From Flammeovirgaceae bacterium (lineage in GTDB: Bacteria; Bacteroidota; Bacteroidia; Cytophagales; Cyclobacteriaceae), in NCBI GenBank assembly GCA_024638265.1, contig JAHEKQ010000008.1, positions 1 through 64,000 of the forward strand: a stretch of DNA of 64,000 bases, read 5' to 3'. Positions 24,862-35,800 of this stretch are shown here, piece by piece; position 1 is the stretch's first letter; the number at the start of each line of letters is the position of its first letter. Position numbers and translations under genes: made by a program. Below the pieces are notes generated by a model. That model saw only the letters and a list, made by a program, of their open reading frames with translations. It had not been told where the DNA came from and did no database searches.

Positions 24862-27800
24862 TTCCCCGGACCGGCTCCACGCTGTACTTCAACCCAACCC
24901 CTCAATACTTCTCCGTCAAAGGCCATGGTATAGAAATATACGCCATCCCTTACATTATCAGCATTCCAGTTATTGTTGTAATCCTTACTGTAGTAGACCT
25001 GTTTTCCCCATCGGTTACTGATTGTCAGTTCCACCGGAGAATCAGGTTTGTTTCTTATGAAGAATACATCATTGATCCCGTCTCCATTGGGAGTAAATAT
25101 ATTGGGAACAAATAGGTCGTCATTCAGAATGATATCAACATTTATATCAAACGTACAACCATTCTGGTCTGCTACTTCTACCAGGTAATTACCGGCAGGC
25201 AACTCTGTATATAGGAATTCGTAATCCCCACTGCCATTGAGACCTACAGGTTCAAAAGTGGTACTGTAAGTCTGACCAGTGACTATTGGAGTTATCAGAT
25301 TGATCTGGATGTCGTAACCCGGTAAGCCTCCCAGGAAATTTCCAATAGTGAGCCTTCCGTTGGGCCGATCGGGATATGATTCGGTTTGACTGAGAACGGA
25401 AGCAGAAATGGGATCAATAATCGTTATTCCCTTCAATTCTGATGTGATGGTACCGCCCGCACAGAAAACCTGGTTTTGGGAAAGTATTATTTCATAATCA
25501 TCAGGTATGGAGAGAAATGCTTCTCCCGTGATAGTAAATTGATTCCCAACCGGTATATCAGGCAGGTTTATAGTGGTAATGGGAGTCACACCTCCCAAGT
25601 CGTATACCTCTATAGTGATCGCTGATCCGCCTTCCCCAGTAATATTGTCCAAGAGGACCTCCACACTACCACTGCTACAAACCACGGAAGGCTCAAAATC
25701 AACTCTTGGTGGCCCTCCACTGATTGTCACCATCTGGATTTCAGGGCAAGGCGCACTTGTATTCTGTACCGAAACAAAGTAATCATCCTGCGCAAGCCCG
25801 GTAAAGGTAAACATGGCAGTCCCTGCCGAAGCTACACTTCCCGTCTGCAAGGGTGTGCCACCTGAGGTCTCACTGATTTCAAGATCAAAGTTCCCCGCCT
25901 CATTGATAGTCACAGTTACCTCACCGTTGCTACCCATGGGATCAGTACAATCGGGTGGAGTAGATGACAAGCTGTATTCCACTGCTCCGGGGAAATTCAC
26001 TGTAATATTGTATATCTCAAAGCATCCTAGGTCATCCGTTACCTGCAGGGTATGATCCCCACCGGTTATATTGGCAAATACCCCTCCGGTAGGAAGTGAA
26101 GCAAAGAAGTTTCCATCCAGCAGGTAGTTATAGTTTCCACTGCCACCTGTCACTGAGTTGACTGTTATCGCACCATCACCATCAGCACAAGTCGCATCCG
26201 TCGTGGTAATATCAGCCATAATCTGTGGATTGGCATTGTTGATGGTAATCGACACCGTAACCGGGCAAGGATCAAAAGCCACTTCTGCTACCAGGATATC
26301 ATAGGTGCCATTTGGAGGCAACCCTGTTATAGGATTCCCTGGGGTGAAGTTGGTCCATGAAGCCCCATTATCCGTGCTGTACAGATAATCACCCGTACCA
26401 CTTCCAATGGCGTCGATGGTTGCTTCACCGGTACTCTGTCCAAAACAAACCGCATCTACAAAATCCCTTGCTGACGCTGAAATAGTCGGTGCATTCGGTA
26501 GTGGAACAGTACCGTTACAGGTTTCTGTACTGACAAAGTCTTCAATTTCATATTGGTAATCTGCCGCATCAAGGCCTCCAATACTACCACCGGGAGGATT
26601 AGTAACCACTATGGGCGCACCTACAGGAACCCCTCCTACCAGTTTCTGAAGTGTAATCTGGTAATTCACAAGTGGATTTCCATTATAGCTTAGGTTTTCA
26701 AAGGTTATTACACCATTACTCAGGGAACATGTAGGTTTTGTATTATTAAAAGAGAATGAGAAGCCATCGCAAGGGATCCCACAAATACTGGGTGCAGGAT
26801 CTCCTATACTTACTACAACTGAAGCAGTACACATGGTTGCCATATCCGTTACTACCAGGGTATAGTCTCCTCCTTCCAGGTTTGAAATATCCTCGCTTGT
26901 ACTGAAGTAGCCTCCAGGCTCTGTCCATGAATAGGAGTACGAACCACTACCACCGGTCACAGTGACCGAAATGAATCCGTCAAATGGAGCATTACACTGT
27001 GTATTGTCTACAGATGAATCAACCGTGATAATAGGAACAGGTGAAATGTCGGAAACTGTATAATTTCCTATAGTAGTACAACCTGATTCAGTGACTGAAA
27101 CTGAATATGCGCCAGGTTCTAGACCTGAGATATCCTTTGTTGCCGCGGTAAACCCTCCAGGACCGGTCCATGAATATACTTCACTTCCGCCTGCCCCACT
27201 CACCGAAAGGCTTATGGCACCATTAAAGGCCGTACAGCTACTGTTATCCGTAATGGTTTCTGTAATGGTAATCGGGGAGGCAAGTTCGTTTACTACTATG
27301 GCCTCCATGTATGTACAACCCGTATCATCATCGGTCACCGTCACGGTATAGGTATCCCCAATCAAACCAGTAATATCCTCATTAGTAGAACTGAATCCCC
27401 CTCCGCTGGTCCAGGAGAAACTGTAATTGGTAGCGCCCGAGGGAGTGATATCTATGGAACCATTCGGGGTAGTACAGTTAGTGTTATCCACCACAACGCT
27501 GCTCAGACCCAAGGTGGGAAGTACATCGTTTACTATGAATGATTCAAAAGTATCACAGTTATTTTCGGTTACAATGACATCATACGTTCCAGCTTCCAGA
27601 CCTGTAATATCTTTCGTTGTGGCAGAGAATCCTCCCGGGCCACTCCATAGGTAACTTGTCGGTCCGGTACTACCTGTCAAGGTAAGGGTAATCGCACCGT
27701 TGAAGACTGTACAACTGGTATTGTCGGTAACGGACCCGGTAACTCCAACAGGAGCTGAAAGGTCGGCGACAATGAAATTCTCAATGGTTGAGCAACCCAA

Positions 27801-30800
27801 TTCGGAGACTGTAACAGTATATGAACCGGGTTCCAGGTTACTGATATCTTCGGAGGTCGAAACAAAGCTGTTAGGGCCTGTCCAGCTGTAAGAAGGACTG
27901 GTTGCCCCCGTTTGAGTGATATCAATGGCACCATCAAACGTGGGGTTACATTTTGTATTGTCTGTTACTGTCCCGGTCACGGTAATTGGGGATGCCAGTT
28001 CAATCACATCAATTGGCGCAGAAACTTCCGAACAATCTGAATCAAGATCTGTCACTGTAAGTGTGTAGGTATCTCCTATCAGTCCACTGATATCCTCCGT
28101 CGAAGCAGTAAAACCACCAAGCGAGGTCCAGGAAAAAACGAGGTTCGTGGCACCTGTTACGGTCACATCTATAGCACCATTTGGCGTTACACAGTCTGTA
28201 TTGTCCGTGACGGAATCAACAGTGATTACTATGGTAGGAGTGGCATCTCCAACCACATAGGTATCTGTCACAGTACAACCACTTGCGACATCCGTTACAG
28301 TTATTGTGTAGCTGCCGGGGTCCAAAGCCGAAATATCTTCTGAAGTGCTACTGAAGCTACCCGGACCTGACCAGGAATAGGTATACCCCGTGCCTCCGCT
28401 TGCAGTAATATCGATAGAGCCGTTGGGTGTTGTGCAATTGTCGGAAGGAACAATATTGTCTGCCGTTACTGCAACTGGTACAGGGACGTCAGTAATGGTA
28501 GCAAAAGCTGTTCCGGTACAGCCTGAAACTATATCAGTCACTGTAACAGTATAGGTCGCCCCCACTAAGCCTGAGATGTCTTCACTTGTGGAGCTGTAGG
28601 TGCCCCCATCTGTCCAACTGAAGGTATAGCCCGTTCCGCCCGAAACCGTAATGTCTATCGAGCCATTAGGACCCACACAATTTGTGTTATTTACCTGGCT
28701 ATCAATTGTCACGGAAATTACCGGGCTTGCATCCGCAACAACAAAAACCTCCGTATCCGTACATCCCGTTACAATATCGGTTGCAGTAATCGTGTAGCTA
28801 CCAGGCTGTAGACCTGATATGTCTTCGTTGGCATCCGAGAATGCACCCGGGCCGGTCCATGAAAATAAGTACCCAGTCCCCCCGCTTACTGAAATATCAA
28901 GCGCGCCGTTAGGACTTGTACAACTCGTATTGGGAGTATTCGTATCAAGGGTAATGTCTATGGTTGGACTTGTATCGGGAACATTAATAGTAGAGGTTGC
29001 AAAGCATCCCGTAACCACATCAGTCACTGTAATATCATAATCTCCGGGAGCCAGGTTGCTGATGTCCTCATTGGTATCGGTGAATCCGCCGGGACCTGTC
29101 CAAGCGTAGGTATAACCCGTTCCACCCGAAGGCGTAATGTCGATTGCCCCATTCGGCCCGACGCAATTGGAATTGGGGGTCACCAGGTCAGTGGTAATTG
29201 AAATAGTAGGGGTGATATCCAGAATATCCTGGCTTAAGGTTGTAGTACAGCCAGAAGCAATATCTGTAATCGTTACATCATACGTGCCATTTTCAAGTCC
29301 TGAAATATCCTCTGCCGTGTCAGTAAATCCGCCCGGACCAGTCCATGCATAGCTATAACCGGTACCCCCCGCTACTGAAATGTCGATGGAACCGTTTCCT
29401 GTAACACAACTGGAATCATCCACCACATTGTCGACCGTCGCTGTTATGACCGGACTGCTATCATTAATTGTATAGGTATCGACTACGGTACAGCCCGTAG
29501 GGATATCTGTAACAGTCACCGTATAATTTCCCGGGGCTAGTCCCGACAGGTCCTCGCTGGTACTGCTAAAAGCGCCCGGTCCAGTCCAAGCGTATGAGTA
29601 GCTGGTACCCCCGCCGGCGGTAATCTCAAGGACTCCGTTGGGACCGACACAATTGGTATTGTCAGTATTGGTATCCTCAGTTACGGTAATGGTAGGGGTA
29701 TTGTCTGCTACATTGATATTGGTCTGAGTGGCGGTACAACCTGATGCGATATCAGTAACGGTCACATCATAATTCCCATCGGCAAGACCGGTAATATCTT
29801 CAGAAGTGGAAGTAAATCCACCCGGACCGGTCCAGGCATAAGTATAGCCAGAACCTCCCGCAATTGTAATTTCAATCGCCCCGTTTGGAGTTGTACAACT
29901 GGTGTTGTCAGTGACATTGTCAACCGTTATTGAAATTGTAGGGGTGGCGTCAACCACGGTAATTCCCGTAACAGTCTGGGTACAGGTACTGGCGACCTCT
30001 GTCACGACTATGTCATAATCACCGGGTAGCAGTCCACTGATATCTTCACTGGTGGAGGTAAATCCACCGGGTCCGGTCCAGGAATAAGTATAACTGGTAC
30101 CCCCACCTACAGTAATATCAATGGAACCATCCGGCACAGTACAACTGGTTGAAGGATTTACGGTATCTACGGTAATGGTGACCACTGGTCTCGCATCAGG
30201 TATAATCACGGAAGTAGTGGCTGTACAAGTAGAGGCCACTTCTGTTACCGTCAGGTCGTATGTACCAGGAAGTAAACCTGTCAGGTCTTCCGATGTTGAG
30301 CTGAAGGCACCGGGGCCCGTCCATGCATACGTATAACTGGTGCCCCCGGAAACAGTGATGTCAATACTACCATCAGGTACGGTACAATTAGTCGTGGGAG
30401 TAAATGCATCAACATTGATCGTAACAGTAGGTGTTATATCGGCCACAATCACTGGGATAGTGGCAGTACACCCACTTGCAACATCCGTTACGGTAAGGTT
30501 GTAAGTTCCGTCCAATAAACCCGTCAGGTCTTCACTGGTGGAGGAAAATGCACCCGGGCCTGTCCATGCAAATGTGTAACCCGACCCCCCTGTTGGGGTA
30601 ATATCAATAGCACCATTGGGTACCGTACAATTGGAGTTGTCAGTTACTGCATCTACCGTGATCCCAATAGTAGGAGTTGCATCCCCCACTATAGCACTTA
30701 ATGTCGTAAAACAGCCGGTAATATCATCAGTAACAGTGAGGTCATAAGTTCCGGCATCCAGATTAGTCAAGTCCTCTGACGAGGAAGAGAAGGCACCCGG

Positions 30801-31556
30801 ACCTGTCCAGGCAAAAGTGTAGGAACCCGAGCCCGCCGTCATGGTAATGTCTACAGTACCATCAAAGGCTGCAATACAACGGGTGTTCGGCGTAGTTGAG
30901 TCAAGATTTACGGCAATCGTAGGATCAGCCAGGATAATATCCTGGGTTGCGAAACAAACCGTATTATCATCGTTAACGGTGAAGCTGTATGTGCCTCCCT
31001 CGAGACTGTTGTAACTCAGTTGATCATTGGCAACCGCTGTACCGGCATCTGAAAATCCTCCCGGGCCACTTACTGTGTAATTATAGCTTCCCGAACCACC
31101 TGTTAAAGTAACCTCTATGACTCCATTTGGAGAGGAACAGGAGGTATTATCAGTTTGAGTGTCGGTTGTAATAGTAATCAATCCATAAGATTGGACCGTT
31201 ACCGAGGGATATGTCACTGTAAATGTGTTGATATTGTCCGTACCGTCCGCAATAATGAAGTCGTACGTTCCACCCGGGAGTCCTGCTCCACCATTATCAA
31301 ATGTGTATGAAGATCCAACGGGAATGACTTGTGCAGTTAGCAAATCCGGAGGTCCCAGAATTATACTCAGCGTTGCGTCAGGACCCGAAGCGGAATTGAC
31401 TGTGAACGTTATTGATCCGTTGGTCAGCCCATCACATTCATTTACAACGGTTACGTCTACATCGAGGCCACCTGAATTATAATTGAAAACCTGGGCAGTA
31501 ACTGGTACTACCAGGAAGGTCAACATAAGGGTTAGAATTGCCAGACACTTGTTCAT
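24858..31556 (-). CDS. Giant SprB-repeat surface protein with type IX secretion C-terminal domain
   Basis: The 2232-residue product has a signal peptide (ending near VTAQ), an N-terminal beta domain to residue ~135, then 18 tandem ~80-residue SprB-type repeats (about 134-1585). Each has a TDNTNC-like start, ...NGAIDITV.GGTGYTYAW, an SEDISGL segment, a TYTVTVTD strand and a GC near its end, giving two conserved Cys per repeat. After ~350 further residues with three or four degenerate repeats comes the gliding-motility/T9SS type B C-terminal domain, FTPNGDGINDVF...NRWGKQVYYS, ending in WVEVQRGAG. The ATG at 31556 is preferred over the TTG at 31565. It is probably an exported adhesin or gliding-associated protein. 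Confidence 0.93.
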   Translation of the reverse strand: MNKCLAILTLMLTFLVVPVTAQVFNYNSGGLDVDVTVVNECDGLTNGSITFTVNSASGPDATLSIILGPPDLLTAQVIPVGSSYTFDNGGAGLPGGTYDFIIADGTDNINTFTVTYPSVTVQSYGLITITTDTQTDNTSCSSPNGVIEVTLTGGSGSYNYTVSGPGGFSDAGTAVANDQLSYNSLEGGTYSFTVNDDNTVCFATQDIILADPTIAVNLDSTTPNTRCIAAFDGTVDITMTAGSGSYTFAWTGPGAFSSSSEDLTNLDAGTYDLTVTDDITGCFTTLSAIVGDATPTIGITVDAVTDNSNCTVPNGAIDITPTGGSGYTFAWTGPGAFSSTSEDLTGLLDGTYNLTVTDVASGCTATIPVIVADITPTVTINVDAFTPTTNCTVPDGSIDITVSGGTSYTYAWTGPGAFSSTSEDLTGLLPGTYDLTVTEVASTCTATTSVIIPDARPVVTITVDTVNPSTSCTVPDGSIDITVGGGTSYTYSWTGPGGFTSTSEDISGLLPGDYDIVVTEVASTCTQTVTGITVVDATPTISITVDNVTDNTSCTTPNGAIEITIAGGSGYTYAWTGPGGFTSTSEDITGLADGNYDVTVTDIASGCTATQTNINVADNTPTITVTEDTNTDNTNCVGPNGVLEITAGGGTSYSYAWTGPGAFSSTSEDLSGLAPGNYTVTVTDIPTGCTVVDTYTINDSSPVITATVDNVVDDSSCVTGNGSIDISVAGGTGYSYAWTGPGGFTDTAEDISGLENGTYDVTITDIASGCTTTLSQDILDITPTISITTDLVTPNSNCVGPNGAIDITPSGGTGYTYAWTGPGGFTDTNEDISNLAPGDYDITVTDVVTGCFATSTINVPDTSPTIDITLDTNTPNTSCTSPNGALDISVSGGTGYLFSWTGPGAFSDANEDISGLQPGSYTITATDIVTGCTDTEVFVVADASPVISVTIDSQVNNTNCVGPNGSIDITVSGGTGYTFSWTDGGTYSSTSEDISGLVGATYTVTVTDIVSGCTGTAFATITDVPVPVAVTADNIVPSDNCTTPNGSIDITASGGTGYTYSWSGPGSFSSTSEDISALDPGSYTITVTDVASGCTVTDTYVVGDATPTIVITVDSVTDNTDCVTPNGAIDVTVTGATNLVFSWTSLGGFTASTEDISGLIGDTYTLTVTDLDSDCSEVSAPIDVIELASPITVTGTVTDNTKCNPTFDGAIDITQTGATSPSYSWTGPNSFVSTSEDISNLEPGSYTVTVSELGCSTIENFIVADLSAPVGVTGSVTDNTSCTVFNGAITLTLTGSTGPTSYLWSGPGGFSATTKDITGLEAGTYDVIVTENNCDTFESFIVNDVLPTLGLSSVVVDNTNCTTPNGSIDITPSGATNYSFSWTSGGGFSSTNEDITGLIGDTYTVTVTDDDTGCTYMEAIVVNELASPITITETITDNSSCTAFNGAISLSVSGAGGSEVYSWTGPGGFTAATKDISGLEPGAYSVSVTESGCTTIGNYTVSDISPVPIITVDSSVDNTQCNAPFDGFISVTVTGGSGSYSYSWTEPGGYFSTSEDISNLEGGDYTLVVTDMATMCTASVVVSIGDPAPSICGIPCDGFSFSFNNTKPTCSLSNGVITFENLSYNGNPLVNYQITLQKLVGGVPVGAPIVVTNPPGGSIGGLDAADYQYEIEDFVSTETCNGTVPLPNAPTISASARDFVDAVCFGQSTGEATIDAIGSGTGDYLYSTDNGASWTNFTPGNPITGLPPNGTYDILVAEVAFDPCPVTVSITINNANPQIMADITTTDATCADGDGAITVNSVTGGSGNYNYLLDGNFFASLPTGGVFANITGGDHTLQVTDDLGCFEIYNITVNFPGAVEYSLSSTPPDCTDPMGSNGEVTVTINEAGNFDLEISETSGGTPLQTGSVASAGTAMFTFTGLAQDDYFVSVQNTSAPCPEIQMVTISGGPPRVDFEPSVVCSSGSVEVLLDNITGEGGSAITIEVYDLGGVTPITTINLPDIPVGNQFTITGEAFLSIPDDYEIILSQNQVFCAGGTITSELKGITIIDPISASVLSQTESYPDRPNGRLTIGNFLGGLPGYDIQINLITPIVTGQTYSTTFEPVGLNGSGDYEFLYTELPAGNYLVEVADQNGCTFDINVDIILNDDLFVPNIFTPNGDGINDVFFIRNKPDSPVELTISNRWGKQVYYSKDYNNNWNADNVRDGVYFYTMAFDGEVLRGWVEVQRGAGPGN

Positions 31557-31565
31557 ACAGACCAA

Positions 31566-31898
31566 TTATTCTATAAAAATCTCTCCCTTCACAGTGCACC
31601 CATTCGCGTCTTTCACCGCGTAATAAATTTTGCCTTTTTCACCTGTTTCAAACTTGGAAGAAGTGTATTCATTATTGAGTAATTCCCCCGACTCGCGATA
31701 GAAGACATATCGGATCGGCTTTTTCGCGTTGGTCACCTTCAATTTAATTGAAGATTTATCGCTTTTTGTACGGCTGACCTCGCTGTCGACCAAAATATCA
31801 TTGCAATCAGCTACAAGGCTCTCAGAGTAAGGAAAATCCGCCGAAACGAAACCTGCGAGCAGTATTATAGCCAGAACCAGACGATCAATTCTCAACAT
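31566..31898 (-). CDS. Small secreted protein resembling a single SprB-type repeat
   Basis: A 110-residue protein with a signal peptide (VLAIILLAGFVSAD) followed by ~85 residues. It contains LVADCNDILVDSEVSRTKSD at the start of the mature part and YAVKDANGCTVKGEIFIE at the end, the GC and alternating strand being like the final part of a SprB repeat. It ends 9 bp before the giant gene's start, on the same strand, so it is probably the first gene of a two-gene operon. Function unknown; perhaps a surface partner of the giant protein. Confidence 0.7.
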   Translation of the reverse strand: MLRIDRLVLAIILLAGFVSADFPYSESLVADCNDILVDSEVSRTKSDKSSIKLKVTNAKKPIRYVFYRESGELLNNEYTSSKFETGEKGKIYYAVKDANGCTVKGEIFIE

Positions 31899-32250
31899 TT
31901 GAAAAAATATATACTGTTAATGATCACTTATAAAAAAATGGTAACCACGGTTTTCATTCCCTAATTGTGAAAAATAGTGAATTCAGACCAATAATTACAG
32001 TTTAATATTTAAAACCATCCTCTCAAAAAATACTCTGGCAAGTAAGATTTCAGGTCTTAGCCGTATAAATATAGAAGATTAATGCGGAAAGTTAAAATTT
32101 GGAGGAGTTCAGCGGTTCAGCAGTTCAGCAGAAGGTTCACGAGTTGTGGGTTCACGTGACTGAGGCAGTAGATGGTAGGTGGTAGGTTATCTATCATCTA
32201 TTATCTAACTGTTAGTTGTTAGTTGTTAGTTGTTAGCTATTAGCTGAAAC
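31899..32250. other. Intergenic region with AT-rich upstream part and repeat cassette B
   Basis: This 352-bp gap holds no gene. 31899-32100 is AT-rich and should carry the minus-strand promoter of the small/giant surface-protein operon, but no clear TAnnTTTG element with TTTG at 19-21 bp was found. 32107-32244 is the repeat cassette listed separately, next to the stop of the 162-residue protein gene. Confidence 0.6.
32107..32244. repeat. Intergenic tandem-repeat cassette B (octamers then heptamers)
   Basis: 32107-32130 has three octamers (GTTCAGCG, GTTCAGCA, GTTCAGCA). 32134-32160 has TTCACG words. 32168-32188 has three heptamers (GTAGATG, GTAGGTG, GTAGGTT). 32189-32209 has three (ATCTATC, ATCTATT, ATCTAAC), and 32210-32244 has five (TGTTAGT three times, TGTTAGC, TATTAGC). 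The TGTTAGT and ATCTAT blocks are the reverse complement of words in cassette A. The TTCACG part followed by GACTGAGG is the reverse complement of CCTCAGTC and GTGAAC words at 42586-42609. Confidence 0.9.
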
Positions 32251-32739
32251 CTAATACTTCCGATTAATAATCTCACCCAAAATAATCGCCTTGGCAGCGT
32301 TCTGGGGTGAAGTGAGCATTTCCCGTACTTCTTTTGCAATCTCATTTTCTTCTTCCTCTACTTCAAAGACGGCAAAGTGCTCAAATTTGGGACGGTCTGA
32401 ATCACTTCCTAAATCCGGTGATTTAGCAGCCTCCCGAATGGATTCTTCGTATACCTGCTGAACTTCATCATCATCCGGGATGGAACTCCTGAAGTCGTAA
32501 TCCCTGGCGGGTTCGGGCTCAGGTTTTCTTTCCGTCCTGACCGGTTCAGGCTTCTTTTCCCTCCCTTTCCCCTGAAATTCCTTCAGAAGGTCTTCAAAAG
32601 TTACAGTGGGCTGGGACTCAGTTTCGGCTTCCCGTTCCGTAGATTTAGGGGCTTTAGGAGCTTTTTTCTTGAGCAATCTGGAGAGGATTGCAACAAGGAC
32701 AAAAACGATGTACAGGATTAATTCAAAATCGAAATCCAT
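32251..32739 (-). CDS. Hypothetical single-pass membrane protein
   Basis: The 162-residue product has one N-terminal helix (DFELILYIVFVLVAILSRLLKKK) with no cleavage site, then a highly charged Pro/Glu/Arg-rich cytosolic region (KAPKAPKSTEREAE, RTERKPEPEPARDYD) and an acidic tail with helix EVREMLTSPQNAAKAIILGEIINRKY. This shape (TM plus disordered charged region plus conserved C-terminal SPQNAAKAIILGEII) is seen in many Bacteroidota genomes without known function. It is divergent from smc and shares its promoter region. Confidence 0.7.
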   Translation of the reverse strand: MDFDFELILYIVFVLVAILSRLLKKKAPKAPKSTEREAETESQPTVTFEDLLKEFQGKGREKKPEPVRTERKPEPEPARDYDFRSSIPDDDEVQQVYEESIREAAKSPDLGSDSDRPKFEHFAVFEVEEEENEIAKEVREMLTSPQNAAKAIILGEIINRKY

Positions 32740-32813
32740 AAATCAAATGTAAATAAGCAGAGCTTTATCCCCAAGATTTATATCTAAATGTTGATAACTG
32801 TTGCCAACTATCT

Positions 32814-32844
32814 TTTGTACTTGAATGCAATGCGGTTAAATTTG
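32814..32844 (+). promoter_or_regulatory. Bacteroidota-type promoter for smc
   Basis: TTTG at 32814-32817 is followed after 19 bp by TAAATTTG at 32837-32844, a full match to the -33 TTTG and -7 TAnnTTTG elements of the Bacteroidota sigma-ABfr. Transcription would start near 32850, giving a leader of ~35 bases before the ATG at 32885. Confidence 0.6.
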
Positions 32845-32884
32845 TTTCTTTTACGCAACAACCTGATTTACCCTCCTTTATTAT

Positions 32885-35800
32885 ATGCTACTTAAGAAGC
32901 TTGAGCTGAAGGGATTTAAGAGTTTTGGAGAAAAAGTAACGATCAATTTCAATGACGGGATAACCGGCATCGTCGGTCCCAATGGATGTGGAAAGTCCAA
33001 TGTGGTAGATGCCATCCGGTGGGTCCTCGGAGAACAAAAGATCAAAACTCTCAGATCCGAAAAGATGGAGAATATCATCTTTAACGGGACTAAAAAACGA
33101 AAGCCCACACAACTGGCTGAGGTTTCACTGTCATTTACCAATACCAAAAATCTCCTTCCGACTGAATATTCCGAGGTGACCATCACCCGCCGATATTTCC
33201 GGTCAGGTGAGAGCGAATACTTGCTCAATGGTATTCCCTGTCGACTTAAGGACATTACCAACCTCTTCCTGGATACAGGTATTACCTCCAACAGCTACGC
33301 CATTATTGAACTGGGCATGGTCGACGATATACTCAACGATAAGGATAATTCCAGGAGACAATTATTCGAACAGGCTGCCGGCATTTCAAAATTCAAAAAG
33401 CGCAAAAGGGAAACCCTGAGAAAATTGGAGAGTACCGATGCGGATCTTGACCGGGTAGAGGATCTGCTCTTCGAAATAGAGAAGAACATGAAATCCCTGG
33501 AAAAGCAGGCTCGTCAAACGGAGAGATACTACAAGCTAAAGGAGCAGTATAAAGAATACAGTATACAACTCGCCACTAAGCTGATCCGCAAGCAATTCAA
33601 ATCGCAGTCTGAACTCGATGCCAGGGTGGCCGAACAAAATGATGTTAAGACTGAAATAGCAAAAATCAGGGCGAGCCTTGAAGCTGAGCTTGAAAAAGCT
33701 AAAAATGAGCTGGTGCATAAGGAAAAAGCACTTTCACAGAGTCAACGCACTCTCAATGACAAGGTGGCTGAGATCAGGCACTACGAGAACGAAAAGAAAA
33801 TCAAGAACGAGCGCCTTAGGTACCTGAACGATAAGACGGATAGTTTAAAGGAACAAATTGAGCAGGATCGTAAAAGCAGCGACCGCGCAGATTTCAGCAT
33901 TAAGAGCCTCAACACCGAGAAAGAGGAGGCACAAACCGTTTTGCTTCACAACAGGGAAAAGCTGGAACAACTGGAAGCTGACTACAACGAGGCAAGAGGT
34001 GAACACGAGAAACTTAAAGAAGAAGTTGAAGTCCTTCGCAAGATCTACCTCAATATCCAGGAAGAAGTTTTCAATGCGAAAAAATCGAGCGAGATCAAGG
34101 AGATTCAATTGAAATCACTGAAGCAGGAACTTGAAAAAACCCATACCGACACTAGTGCGAGGTCTGAACACCTTGTGGAGTTTGAAAAGAAGAGCAGCGA
34201 ACTGGAAGCGCTCATTAAAAGCAAAAACAATGAGCTCTCCAGCTTGAAATCAGAGGAGGAGGCCACCCAATCTGAAATCAGTAAGTTAGAAAAGACCATA
34301 GAGGTAGTGAGACAGGAGTTGACCGATACTAACAGGAAGCTGGATGCCAGGCTCAATGAGTTCAGTCTCACCAAATCACTTGTTGAAAACTTTGAGGGTT
34401 TTCCTGAAGCCATAAAATTCCTCAGTAAAAGTGCGGGCTGGAAAAAGAATGCCCCCCTCCTGTCGGACATCCTGACCTGTGATGATGATTACCGTGTCAC
34501 CATAGAAAATTACCTGGAGCCTTATCTCAACTATTATGTGGTTGACAGTGAAGCAGAAGCCTACCAGGCAATCAACATCTTAAGTGATGCGGCCAAGGGA
34601 AAGGCAAATTTCTTTATTCTCGACAGCTTTTCCGAGTTTCATCCTTCGGAACACAGGATATTCGACAATGCATTTCCAGCCACGGAGATTATCGAATATG
34701 ATACCAAGTATAAAAAACTGATGTCCTACATTCTGGATAAGGTTTATATAGTTGAGAGTGCAGACATTCGTGAGATCGAGGCTCAGCACGATGTTACCTT
34801 CATTACTAAAAGTGGAAAATATACTAAACGCAGGTTCAGCTTAAGCGGAGGATCGGTGGGGTTATTTGAGGGTAAGAAGATCGGACGGGCAAAGAACCTG
34901 GACAAGCTGAGCAAGGAGATTAAAAAGCTGGAGAAAAAAATCCAGGAGATTGATCAGAGCCATACCGAAAAACAAACTGAACTACAGAAGAAAAAAGAAT
35001 CACTGCATAAGACAACACTTGAATCACTCCAGGATCAGATCAGGCAACTGACTGAAGAGTATGTTACCATTAAAACCAAGAAGGAACAATTCTCTGAGAT
35101 GATCAGCCATTCAGATCTCAAAAAAGAAGACATCGAGAAGAATGTAGAAAAGCTGGAGAATGATCTTGAGAAAATCCTACCCTTATTGGAGAATGGCGAG
35201 AAAGACCTGGAGGATCACCGGGTCAAGCTGGCCAAAAAGGAAGAGGAATACAATACCTATAATCAACTCCTGAACCAGCGGTCCAACGCCTACAATGAAC
35301 AAAAGGTCCTGGTGAACCAGAAAGAAAACCAGGTGCATCGGGTTGAACAGGAGATCTCGTTCAAAGAAGACAGCCTGAAGAACAGTCAGCAGCGTATTGC
35401 ACAAAACCAGGCTTTGCTTCAGAAAAATGAAGCAGAAATTAAGGCACTGCTGGAAGATACCGAGGGAGATGATACCGTATTGATTGAAATGCTCGAGATA
35501 AAGGAAAAACTGGAGGCAGCGGTCAATGAATCGGAACGAACTTACTACTCACAGCGGGGAAGCATTGATGAAATTGAAAAGAAAATCAGGGAGAATCAAC
35601 AAAAGCGTGAATCGGTAGATCAAATCCTCATGGAACTCCAAAATGCTACGAACGAGGTAAAACTGGACTTGACCGCCATCAAAGAGAGAATTTCTGTAGA
35701 GTTCAACATTAAAACGGAAGAGCTAAATCTTGAAACAGAACAGGATGATGTCCTTCCACAGGAAGAACTGCAGGAGAAGGTGGAGAAAATGAAGAACCGG

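Noticed and set aside
24900-31500. Plus-strand open frames across the giant gene
   Set aside because: They are antisense shadows of the repeated minus-strand coding frame and lack their own motifs or starts.
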